Positions 56,358-63,623 of a DNA stretch of 64,000 nucleotides are shown piece by piece. The position numbers were made by a program, and so were the translations under genes. The notes under the pieces are model-generated. The model saw only the letters and a program-made list of their open reading frames with translations, was not told the origin of the DNA and made no database searches. Position 1 is the stretch's first letter, and every line of letters begins with the position of its first letter. Location: NCBI GenBank assembly GCA_015075365.1, contig JABTUN010000003.1, positions 1,161,060-1,225,059 on the forward strand, given 5' to 3'. The stretch comes from Verrucomicrobiaceae bacterium (GTDB lineage: Bacteria > Verrucomicrobiota > Verrucomicrobiia > Verrucomicrobiales > Verrucomicrobiaceae).

Positions 56358-57242
56358 ATGAACCGCCGCCACTTTTTCACCACTGCCGCCGCCGCGGCGC
56401 TCGCCTCCCGTCTGGATGCCCAAACGACCGCCAAGGCCGCGGCTGATCCCGCCTACAAGATCAAGAACAAGGGCATCAAGCACACGCTCATGGGCTGGTG
56501 CTGGAGGCCGATGGACACGCTGCAGCTGGCGCGGCACGCGAAGGAGATCGGCCTCGTCGGCATCGAGGGCATCGACAGCAAGCTGTACCCGGAGGTGAAG
56601 AAGCTGGGGCTCGACATCTCCCTCGTCGGCAGCCACGGCTTCGCCAAAGGACCGTGCAATCCGGAATTCCGCGACGAGGTGATCACGAAGCTCAACGACT
56701 CCATCAACCTGGCCGCTGATGTCGGCTGCAAAAAGGTCATCACCTTCACCGGCATGAAATTCGAGGGCATGGACCGGGACAAGGCCGTCAAGAACTGCCT
56801 CGATGTGTGGAAGCAGGTCCTTCCGCTCGCGGAGAAAAAGGGCGTCACACTCGTGCTGGAGCATCTGAACTCACGCGACAGCTCCCACCCCATGAAGGGT
56901 CATCCCGGCTATTTTGGGGACGATGTGGACTTCTGCGTGGACCTCATCAAGCAGATCGGCAGCCCCAGCTTCAAACTGCTTTTCGACATCTACCACGTCA
57001 GCATCATGAACGGGGACATCATCCGCCGGCTGCGCCTGCACAAGGAGTACATCGGCCACGTCCACACGGCGGGCAATCCGGGGCGCTGCGAGCTCGACGA
57101 GCACCAGGAGATCCATTATCCCGCCGTGATGCAGGCGCTGCTCGAAATCGGCTATCATGACTTTGTGGCGCACGAGTTCATCCCGACGTGGGAGGACACG
57201 ATCCTGGCGCTGCGTCACGCGGCCATGGTGTGTGATGTGTGA
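56358..57242 (+). CDS. Tat-exported sugar isomerase/epimerase-like TIM-barrel protein
   Basis: 294 aa. MNRRHFFTTAAAAALASRL is a twin-arginine signal. The mature part is an AP-endonuclease-2/xylose-isomerase-like TIM barrel close to hydroxypyruvate isomerase (Hyi). The metal ligands are seen in VLEHLNSRD (Glu), LFDIYHVSI (Asp, His), HVHTAGNPGR (His) and VAHEFIPT (Glu). Enzymes of this fold isomerise or epimerise ketoses or hydroxypyruvate. Export before folding the metal site fits Tat. Divergent from the XylF-like gene by 113 bp. Confidence 0.85.
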   Translation: MNRRHFFTTAAAAALASRLDAQTTAKAAADPAYKIKNKGIKHTLMGWCWRPMDTLQLARHAKEIGLVGIEGIDSKLYPEVKKLGLDISLVGSHGFAKGPCNPEFRDEVITKLNDSINLAADVGCKKVITFTGMKFEGMDRDKAVKNCLDVWKQVLPLAEKKGVTLVLEHLNSRDSSHPMKGHPGYFGDDVDFCVDLIKQIGSPSFKLLFDIYHVSIMNGDIIRRLRLHKEYIGHVHTAGNPGRCELDEHQEIHYPAVMQALLEIGYHDFVAHEFIPTWEDTILALRHAAMVCDV

Positions 57243-57347
57243 ATGGTGTCGCGCGAGTCCCGTGCCGCCTTTCTCAGTTGGGATGCCGCCTCGTCATTTC
57301 GACCGGGCGTTGAGCACTTCATGCTCGTGATGGCGTGACAATCGCCG

Positions 57348-60300
57348 CTACTTCTCCTTGAGATCCACCACGCCGGCGCTGCTGCCCTCGTTGCGGGCCA
57401 GATGCTCCAGAAAGAAGCGGGACGGGCCGTCTCCGTGCAGGCGGCCGCGGTCCGTCTGCTCAAACAACGTGCGCGCCTCCTGGCGGCGGCCGTTTTCAAA
57501 GGCCTCCAGCGCGCTCTCATAGGTGTGCGCCCAGGGGGGCAGATCGTCCGGCGCGCCCGGTCCCAGCAGTTCGTACACGGTGGTGACATCCTGCCGGCCC
57601 TTCACGCGGAAGCGGCCCACCCGGCGCGTGCAGAATTCCGCGCCGATGTACGCCTGCACCGACTCGCTGAGCAGGATGCTCGTGCCCAGGGGCTTGTTCA
57701 GGCCCTCCAGCCGCGCGGCCAGGTTCACCGCGTCGCCGATGAGCGTGTAGTCGATGTGCTTGGAGCTGCCGATGTTGCCCGCGACGACCTCGCCATAGTG
57801 CAGCCCCACTCGCGTGCGCAGGTCCTCCCCGCCGATGCTGAGCCTGGCGTTTTCGTGCAGGTTCCAGGCCGCGCGCACCGCCAGCAGCGCCGCGTTGTCA
57901 TTCGCAAACGGCACGCCCCACGCGGCGAAGATGGCATCGCCGATGAATTTGATCACGACGCCCTGGTGATCGAAAATGTGCGTCGTGGTGCGCTCAAAAT
58001 AGCTGTTCAGTGCGATCACGATGCGCTGCGGATCGCGCACGCGCTGGCAGATGTCCGTGAAGGACTCGATGTCCGTGAACATCATGGCCGCCATCGTCTT
58101 GTCGCCACCGGGGGCCAGCGGAAAGCCCTCGTTGGTGATACGTTCCAGCATCGGCGGTGAGAGATACTTCTGGAAGGCCTCCCGAAGCCGCGCCTGCTCG
58201 CGCGTGAGCTTTAGGCGGAAGAAGCGCTCGATGTAGAAATGCGCCGCCGTGCCGCCCACCAGCGCCACCGGCAGTTGGGCAAAGGCGGCCACCGTCCATG
58301 GGAACCAAACCTGCGCGAAGTGCATCGAGAGCCAGCCTGCCAGCGCCAGCAGCACGATGCCGCCCAGTGTCAGCAGCAGGCCGACGAGTGGCTTCACCCG
58401 GGAGAGCAGCAGCCCGGAGGCGAGCGCTGTCACCAGCGCCAGCACCAGTTCAGTGCCCGGCGTGGTGCGGGCGAGCCAGTTCCGGTCCATCAGATTGGAC
58501 AGAATGTGCGACTGGACCTCCACACCGCTCATCAGCGAGAGATTACCCCGGAAATCGAGCCGGTTGAACGGCGTGGAAAACAAGTCCTCGCCCAGCTTCG
58601 GGCTGAAGACGCCCGGCTTGCCGCCGATGACCACGATTTTATCCCGGAAGAGAGCCGGCTCCGCGTCGTCCAACACCACACTGGCCGGGAAGGATGGGAT
58701 GGCGGGCACCGCGTCCGGGTGGTCGTGGGCCACATCCCTGCGTGGCGGCGGCCCCAGGTAGTTGATCCATTGCGGCTCAAGCCGCCGTGCCTCGTCCAGC
58801 GGCGCGCCCAGCGCCACGGCTGTTTTCCAGCCGATGGAGGGCTCGTCGCGTGTGCCGTTGATCAGTTCCCGCACCGTGAACGCGTCGTCATGCACCAGAG
58901 CCACCAGGCCGAAATCGTCCGCCGCTGCCAGCAGCGTGTCAGTGGGCGGGATCAGCCGTTCACCGCGCACGCCCGTCTGGTTGAACTGCTCCCGCCCGCA
59001 GCCCAGCATCACCACGCCGCGTGCCGCGCCGGGCACGGGCCGGTCCTGATCATCCACTCCGCGGAAACGACGGATCGCGGCGGCAAAAGCCGTGTCCACC
59101 GCCGGGTCCGGCCACGCCTGGTCAAAGATCAGGTCATACACGACCGCGCGCGCGCCGGCCTCTCGCAACTTGTCGAGCAGCGGTGCCTGCACGCTGCGGT
59201 CCAGCCGTTCGCCATTGCGTTCATCCAGGAAGATGATGCGGATATCCTTGGCCCCGGTGGTGCGGTGCACCAGGAAGGGCAGGTCGTAGCCCAGGGTGAG
59301 GAGGCGGCCTCCCGCCTGCTGCAGAGGCAGCCAGCCCGCCAGCGCGCACACCAAAACGAGCAGGCAGGTGGCCGTGACGCGCGTGTGCCGCTCACTGCGC
59401 CAGAGCAGCGGGCGGCGCGGCTGTTTCACCGGCGGCCCGGCGGTGGTGCCCGGCCGGTCGGTGGCGCTGCTGTCGGACATGCGTGCCGCCAGCCCGGGCG
59501 GTGGCGTGGGAGGAATCTCCGCCAGCGGCATCTCCGCCTGCTTTGCAGCGGTGATTTTCCCCACCGGGACCGCCATCGTGCTGTCCGCCGTCTCCTGGAA
59601 CTGCATCACCACGGAGAGCTGCTCCAGATCATGCCGCATCCTCGCCGCCGTCTCATAGCGGTCCTCACGGCGGGACTGCATCGCGCGGGCGATGACCTGG
59701 TCAAAGCCACGGTCCAGGCCCGGCAGCAGTACGGAGGCTGGGCGGAAGGCCCCGCGCGGCAGCTCCCCGGTGAGCATCTGGTAGAGCATCACGCCCACGG
59801 CGTAGAGATCGGCGCGCCCGTCAATCTGAGTGCCCGGCGTATAAACCTCCGGCGCGATGTAGTCCGGCGTGCCCACCGCGTAGCCTGTGCGCGTCAGCCC
59901 CGCGAGCGCCGGGTCATGCAGTCGCGCCAGGCCAAAATCCGCCACCTTTACGGTGCCCTTGCGGTTGATGAGCACATTGGCCGGCTTCACGTCCCGGTGG
60001 ACGATCCCCAGCTCGTGCGCAGCCCCCAGCGCATCGCACACATGCATGCCGATCAGGCGCGCCTGCTCAGGCGGCAGGGTCCCTCGCTCCCGGATCAGCC
60101 GTGCCACGTCCGTTCCCTCGACCAGCTCCATCACATGATAAAGCTGGCCCGTCTCCGTCTCCCCGGAGTCGTACAGTGTCACCACATGCGGGTGCTGCAG
60201 TTTCGCCATCAGACGGGCCTCGTTGCGGAAGCGCTCCGCAAAAGCGGGGTCCTCCTGCGCCAGTCCCGGCGGCAGGATCTTCACCGCCACGGGCCGGTCC

Positions 60301-60560
60301 AGTTTTCGCTGGATGCCGCGGTACACCGCGCCCATGCCGCCGCGTCCGATCAATTTCTCGATCTGATAGCCCGGCAGCAGTTGTTGCAGTTCTGCCGGGG
60401 ACGGCGGCTGCCAGGGTGGCCTCGACTCAGCCGTTGGCGGCGTCGCCGCGGCCAGCGCCAGTGCCTGAATCGCGTCCGCGTCATCCAACAGACCGGATGG
60501 CAAGCCGCCGGGCGGCGGCTTTTCCTCGGGAGATGGTTCGGGCGGACGGGCGTCGCTCAT
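57348..60560 (-). CDS. Ser/Thr kinase-CHASE2-adenylate cyclase fusion
   Basis: 1070 aa. Kinase domain: Gly loop GRGGMGAVY (72-80), Lys94, HRDVKPANVL (188-197), DFG 208-210 and APE. A membrane helix (about 396-415) leads to a CHASE2 sensor domain (about 420-700, IRIIFLDERNGERLDRS), then three membrane helices (about 715-790), and a class III nucleotide cyclase (about 830-1020): FTDIESFTDI and IGDAIFAAWG hold the metal Asps, LIGDAVNLAARLE the catalytic Asn/Arg, and IKFIGDA carries the Lys typical for ATP. It thus joins phosphorylation and cyclic-nucleotide signalling in one protein. A Pro-rich N-terminal tail precedes the kinase. It is in the opposite orientation to the isomerase-like gene. Confidence 0.9.
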   Translation of the reverse strand: MSDARPPEPSPEEKPPPGGLPSGLLDDADAIQALALAAATPPTAESRPPWQPPSPAELQQLLPGYQIEKLIGRGGMGAVYRGIQRKLDRPVAVKILPPGLAQEDPAFAERFRNEARLMAKLQHPHVVTLYDSGETETGQLYHVMELVEGTDVARLIRERGTLPPEQARLIGMHVCDALGAAHELGIVHRDVKPANVLINRKGTVKVADFGLARLHDPALAGLTRTGYAVGTPDYIAPEVYTPGTQIDGRADLYAVGVMLYQMLTGELPRGAFRPASVLLPGLDRGFDQVIARAMQSRREDRYETAARMRHDLEQLSVVMQFQETADSTMAVPVGKITAAKQAEMPLAEIPPTPPPGLAARMSDSSATDRPGTTAGPPVKQPRRPLLWRSERHTRVTATCLLVLVCALAGWLPLQQAGGRLLTLGYDLPFLVHRTTGAKDIRIIFLDERNGERLDRSVQAPLLDKLREAGARAVVYDLIFDQAWPDPAVDTAFAAAIRRFRGVDDQDRPVPGAARGVVMLGCGREQFNQTGVRGERLIPPTDTLLAAADDFGLVALVHDDAFTVRELINGTRDEPSIGWKTAVALGAPLDEARRLEPQWINYLGPPPRRDVAHDHPDAVPAIPSFPASVVLDDAEPALFRDKIVVIGGKPGVFSPKLGEDLFSTPFNRLDFRGNLSLMSGVEVQSHILSNLMDRNWLARTTPGTELVLALVTALASGLLLSRVKPLVGLLLTLGGIVLLALAGWLSMHFAQVWFPWTVAAFAQLPVALVGGTAAHFYIERFFRLKLTREQARLREAFQKYLSPPMLERITNEGFPLAPGGDKTMAAMMFTDIESFTDICQRVRDPQRIVIALNSYFERTTTHIFDHQGVVIKFIGDAIFAAWGVPFANDNAALLAVRAAWNLHENARLSIGGEDLRTRVGLHYGEVVAGNIGSSKHIDYTLIGDAVNLAARLEGLNKPLGTSILLSESVQAYIGAEFCTRRVGRFRVKGRQDVTTVYELLGPGAPDDLPPWAHTYESALEAFENGRRQEARTLFEQTDRGRLHGDGPSRFFLEHLARNEGSSAGVVDLKEK

Positions 60561-60711
60561 GAAGGTGCGGCATTTTGTTTATCGCGCCAGCAACGCCCTT
60601 GGAATCTCAAAATCCAAAAATCTTTGCCCGATGCCCTCATGGCAGGTTGGGGAACTCCGGCGAATGGCTCTCATGATGCTCGTGACATGTCACCCGCCGG
60701 GCCTTCCCAAG

Positions 60712-62136
60712 CTACGGCTCAAACCCGCGCAGCAACTTGTGCGGATCTTTTTCCTGGCTCAACCGGGCGATCATCCGCGCATAGTCCAGGCCGCCGTCGC
60801 TGGCAGCACCGGGGCTGAAGGGCGCGTGCAGGAAGTTGCGCTTGCGCGGGGTGGCATCCGCCGGGGGAGTGGTGACTTCTTTCCAGCCCAGCTCCGGGCA
60901 TGCTGCGACATGGTTGTACACGCGGACATCAAACACATGCCGGGCCAGGGCGCGCAGGCGCTTTCGGTCGGCCGCCTCCAGACCGAGTCCGCCCGCGAGA
61001 TGTGCGGTGGCCTGCTGCATGAGCGCGCGGTCATCATAGAGCAGGTGCCTGGCCGAAAAACGCCGTTCGATGGCCCGCAGAAGCCCGCCCAGGTAAGAGC
61101 GCACCTCGCGCCCGCAGCCGCTCTCGCGCAGGCAAAGCAGACGCAGCCTCGCGGTGAGCCAGGCGATGAATCCGCGCCAATGACCGGCGAAGCCGAATTC
61201 CTCAAAGCCCAGCACCTCCCGCTCAATGCCGCCACGCACTGTGCTGACGGAGATGCCGACGAAGGGCTGTCCGAAGTACACCGGCGTTTCGAGATCGAGA
61301 AATCGCCCGTCGAGCGAAAAATTGCTCTCCAGATACAGCCAGAACAACCCGGCGCTCGAAAACGCGCGGAAAGACGCCAGTCCGCGCTCAAAGGCCCGCT
61401 CCAGCGCATTGACGATGCTTTGGGGTGAGCCTTCCGCGTCGTCGCCTCGCTGCTCGGGCGGGGTCAGGTAATACTCCAGGTCGAGAAACAGCTCCGCGAT
61501 GCTGCGCGGCTCCACCTCGAAGCGGTCGAGCGCGAAGGCGAAGTTCGACATGCGGGCAAAGTTCGCTGGTTTCACGGACAAGGCCATGCAGCGCGCGTCC
61601 GCCGTGGTGAACGAGGGGCGTGAGCTGGTTTGGGCCTGTTTCACCGCGCGCTGCTCGGCCGGGCTCAATTTTCCGAGCAACACCGCCGTGCAGGGCACGA
61701 TGAGCGCGCCAAGCCCTCGTGCTTGCAGGCAGGCGGTGATGGCGCGCTCGCGAATGGCGGAGCCGATGGCGAGATGGCCGCTGCCGTGGTAAACATCCGC
61801 GTCGTCATTCCAGTTCGCGGCGGCGGGTGTGCGGCCCGCGCCTTTCACATAATGCCCCTGGTAAACTCCAGCGCGTCCCGAGCCGAGCCGGCCCCGCGCA
61901 TTGCCCAGGAGCTGCGTCTGCATGTCGTAATGCAACACCTCGGGATCGCATTTCCCGGAGAAGCGAAAGGCGCTGACGCGGTCCGGCGCCACCTCGATGT
62001 TGAAGCGCTCCGTGCCTGGAGTGGCGATGGAAAACCGCCCGGCGCGCACCGGCGCGGGAAACAGCCAGGGCGGCGGATTCTTGTGATCCCGCCAGGGAGG
62101 GAAAACGGAGGGGGCGGCTGGCTTTGCGGTGTTCAT
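60712..62136 (-). CDS. SelO-like (protein adenylyltransferase fold) enzyme of the peptide cluster
   Basis: 474 aa. The fold of SelO/YdiU can be read in a row of motifs: LGSGRA (84-89, SelO LGDGRG), KGAGRTP (98-104, SelO KGAGxTP), SAIRE (126-130, SelO STIRE), LSVKPANFARMSNFA (186-200, SelO MRVAPSHLRFGHFE) and SNFSLDGRFLD (271-281, SelO DNMSLLGLTLD). Thus Lys98, Glu130, Arg195, Asn272 and Asp281 match the ATP/Mg residues, but the supposed catalytic Asp (D252 in Pseudomonas SelO) is Ser271. SelO proteins transfer AMP to protein Ser/Thr/Tyr. A 9-residue insertion lies between Lys98 and Glu130. It is last in the minus-strand unit after the oxygenase gene, so it probably modifies the small peptides. 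Start 62136 is an estimate (no SD). Confidence 0.7.
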   Translation of the reverse strand: MNTAKPAAPSVFPPWRDHKNPPPWLFPAPVRAGRFSIATPGTERFNIEVAPDRVSAFRFSGKCDPEVLHYDMQTQLLGNARGRLGSGRAGVYQGHYVKGAGRTPAAANWNDDADVYHGSGHLAIGSAIRERAITACLQARGLGALIVPCTAVLLGKLSPAEQRAVKQAQTSSRPSFTTADARCMALSVKPANFARMSNFAFALDRFEVEPRSIAELFLDLEYYLTPPEQRGDDAEGSPQSIVNALERAFERGLASFRAFSSAGLFWLYLESNFSLDGRFLDLETPVYFGQPFVGISVSTVRGGIEREVLGFEEFGFAGHWRGFIAWLTARLRLLCLRESGCGREVRSYLGGLLRAIERRFSARHLLYDDRALMQQATAHLAGGLGLEAADRKRLRALARHVFDVRVYNHVAACPELGWKEVTTPPADATPRKRNFLHAPFSPGAASDGGLDYARMIARLSQEKDPHKLLRGFEP

Positions 62137-62200
62137 GAGCAGTTGGCAATGGAGAGGAGGTGAGCACCCGGTGGTGTTTGCAGCCTTGATGGCTGCCGGA

Positions 62201-62845
62201 TCATGCGGCCAGGCCTGCGGCCGGGACCAGCAACGGGCGGAAAGCGTCCACGGCCTCGGCCCAGCAGTCAAAGTCATGCTCAAAACGCACGCTCAGCGCC
62301 CAGCGGCCCTTGTTGGCGTCGGTGTTCTCGACATTGTGCGGGACATTCGTGCGGACGAGCGTGGGCAGGCTGATAGGGGAGTCGGACAGCAGGCGCACCT
62401 TGTTCTTGGGCAGGTTTTTGTGAGTCTTGGAGCCCACGAAGCCATAGTGAATGCCGTTGAGCGTGCGGTACCACTCGTTCTCCTCCTCGGCAATGGAGGC
62501 ATCTGGCTCCGTGCCTGGCGTTTTGACATCATACCAACGCATGACGGAGTCCGCGCCCGAGAGGTTCCAGTTTACGGCGGCCACATTTTTCCGCCAGCGC
62601 CCACCTTCCAGGCTGACATCGGTGTGGATGATGCCGAGCGAGCCGGGTTTTTTATAAAACAGGGCGGCATCGCAGGCTTTGAGGCCCAGCCCCCGGAAGC
62701 AGCGCAGTGTGGCCTGGTTCAGCACATCCTCGGGGCGCAGGATATGGTAATCATTTTGGTCCGTGTCCTCCGGCAGTCGCAGCGAGCGCGGGAGAGGATT
62801 CTCAGGGAGAGCAAGGGCGCGGTGGTAGTCGTGGCTGGCAAACAT
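62201..62845 (-). CDS. 2-oxoglutarate/Fe(II) oxygenase-like enzyme of the peptide cluster
   Basis: 214 aa. A double-stranded beta-helix oxygenase can be read from IIHTDV (His74, Asp76), TNVPHNVEN (His170) and GRWALSVRFEH (Arg181 or Arg187): the HxD...H triad plus the 2-oxoglutarate-binding Arg. NVAAVNWNLSGADSVMRWYD is the core strand between. It fits hydroxylases acting on peptides or amino acids. It lies between the three 34-aa peptide genes and the SelO-like gene on one strand, so the peptides are the likely substrates. The predicted family is 2OG-Fe(II) or aspartyl/asparaginyl beta-hydroxylase-like; it needs a profile search. Confidence 0.65.
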   Translation of the reverse strand: MFASHDYHRALALPENPLPRSLRLPEDTDQNDYHILRPEDVLNQATLRCFRGLGLKACDAALFYKKPGSLGIIHTDVSLEGGRWRKNVAAVNWNLSGADSVMRWYDVKTPGTEPDASIAEEENEWYRTLNGIHYGFVGSKTHKNLPKNKVRLLSDSPISLPTLVRTNVPHNVENTDANKGRWALSVRFEHDFDCWAEAVDAFRPLLVPAAGLAA

Positions 62846-62878
62846 GATGTGCGGAGGGGGATGAAGTTTGTGGTTGGA

Positions 62879-62911
62879 GGGGAGGCCATGCATGAGGTGC
62901 ATGGCCTCCCC
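62879..62911 (-). terminator. Perfect 14-bp intercistronic hairpin
   Basis: GGGGAGGCCATGCA (62879-62892), loop TGAGG, TGCATGGCCTCCCC (62898-62911). It lies 18 bp after the stop of peptide gene 1 and 33 bp before the oxygenase start. No T-run follows, so it is more likely an attenuator or a 3'-end stabiliser that raises peptide mRNA over enzyme mRNA. Confidence 0.75.
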
Positions 62912-62929
62912 TGCGGGTATGACGGTGGA

Positions 62930-63034
62930 TTACTTGTCGTTCTGCTCCTGCTTGCGGCCGCCGAGCGGGTTGCTCTTGGCGATGAGGTCGCGGAGGGACT
63001 TGACGCTGGTGGTCTTGATGGTCTTGGTTTTCAT
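62930..63034 (-). CDS. Peptide 1 of the tandem 34-aa family (candidate RiPP precursor)
   Basis: 34 aa. It begins MKTKTIKTTSVKSLRDLIAK and ends SNPLGGRKQEQNDK; stop at 62930-62932. The N-terminal half is basic and amphipathic (leader-like), and the PLGG motif may be a double-Gly-type cleavage site, leaving RKQEQNDK. No Cys. It is the copy nearest the modification enzymes. The upstream leader is almost free of G (A/C-rich) and has no SD. The identification as a precursor is inferred from size, repetition and neighbours. Confidence 0.7.
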   Translation of the reverse strand: MKTKTIKTTSVKSLRDLIAKSNPLGGRKQEQNDK

Positions 63035-63082
63035 GGGTGTGTCTGGGTTTGGTGTTGGTTTTGGGCGGTGAGGGCAGGCGGA

Positions 63083-63187
63083 TTACTTGTCGCTCTGCTC
63101 CTGCTTGCGGCCGCCGAGGGGGTTGCTCTTGGCGATGAGGTCGCGCAGGGACTTGATGCTGGTGGTCTTGATGGTCTTGGTTTTCAT
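63083..63187 (-). CDS. Peptide 2 of the tandem 34-aa family (candidate RiPP precursor)
   Basis: 34 aa, MKTKTIKTTSIKSLRDLIAK then SNPLGGRKQEQSDK. It differs from peptide 1 at only two positions (Ile for Val at 11, Ser for Asn at 32). Coordinates repeat with a 153-bp period. The nearly unchanged protein with synonymous and noncoding drift suggests selection on the peptide. Confidence 0.7.
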   Translation of the reverse strand: MKTKTIKTTSIKSLRDLIAKSNPLGGRKQEQSDK

Positions 63188-63236
63188 GGGTGTGTCTGGG
63201 TTTGGTGTTGGTTTTGGGGTGGTGAGGGCAGGCGGA

Positions 63237-63341
63237 TTACTTTTCGCTCTGCTCCTGCTTGCGGCCGCCGAGCGGGTTGCTCTTGGTGTCGAGGTCGCGG
63301 AGGGCTTTGGCGCTGGTGGTTTGGGTGGTCGTCGTTTTCAT
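63237..63341 (-). CDS. Peptide 3 of the tandem 34-aa family (candidate RiPP precursor)
   Basis: 34 aa, MKTTTTQTTSAKALRDLDTK then SNPLGGRKQEQSEK. It is the most divergent copy (changes at Lys4, Ile6, Lys7, Val/Ile11, Ser13, Ile18, Ala19 and Asp33), yet KSNPLGGRKQEQ is identical in all three. It is the first gene of the minus-strand unit, next to the divergent regulatory region. Confidence 0.7.
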   Translation of the reverse strand: MKTTTTQTTSAKALRDLDTKSNPLGGRKQEQSEK

Positions 63342-63608
63342 GGGTGTGTGTGTTTGTTGTTTGTTGGTTTGTGTTGGGTGTCGTGATGCCGTGTGGCTGA
63401 CGGCGACTATCCTGCATCAGCTCCAAACAACCGGGTATCGGACCATGGTCCTAGGACTTTGGTCGGAGATGAGGCTGAAAAGCCCCACCCTGTCAGATTT
63501 TCATTCCCGCTATCCGACTTTAGTCCTAGGACCTTGGTCGGAGTGGCAAGCAGCCGACCGTCCGCTAGCATGGCTCACATCACCACCCGGTTCAGCCATC
63601 GCCCCGTC
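63342..63608. promoter_or_regulatory. Divergent regulatory region with two 33-bp palindrome-centred repeats
   Basis: Copies at 63436-63468 and 63511-63543 share TATCsGACyWTrGTCCTAG and end GGTCGGAG; both are centred on the perfect dyad GTCCTAGGAC, 75 bp apart. A -10-like GATAGT for the peptide unit lies at 63411-63406 (minus strand), about 45 bp from the nearer dyad. They fit paired operator sites of a dimeric regulator for the peptide unit, the divergent gene or both. Not matched to a known operator. Confidence 0.6.
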
Positions 63609-63623
63609 ATGGAGGAACTGAAA

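Larger units (their letters stand above)
62930..63341. repeat. Three-copy tandem repeat of about 153 bp
   Basis: Each unit holds one 105-bp peptide gene and a 48-49 bp spacer with gggtgtgtctgggtttggtg and ggtgagggcaggcgga. Units start at 62930, 63083 and 63237 (spacing 153 and 154). The spacers between copies 1-2 and 2-3 are nearly identical, which fits recent tandem duplication. Confidence 0.9.

Noticed and set aside
58239..60818. 859-codon open frame antisense to the kinase-cyclase gene
   Set aside because: Arg/His/Gln-rich shadow of a GC-rich gene; no start signal, no domain.
62930..63341. Tandem repeat as a CRISPR or noncoding satellite
   Set aside because: 153-bp units with an intact 34-codon ORF each and no short repeat/spacer pattern.
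62129..63400. 423-codon plus-strand frame across the peptide cluster
   Set aside because: It is the complement of the oxygenase and peptide genes; the repeated hydrophobic stretches are reverse translations of the repeats. The peptides on minus keep reading frame and length.
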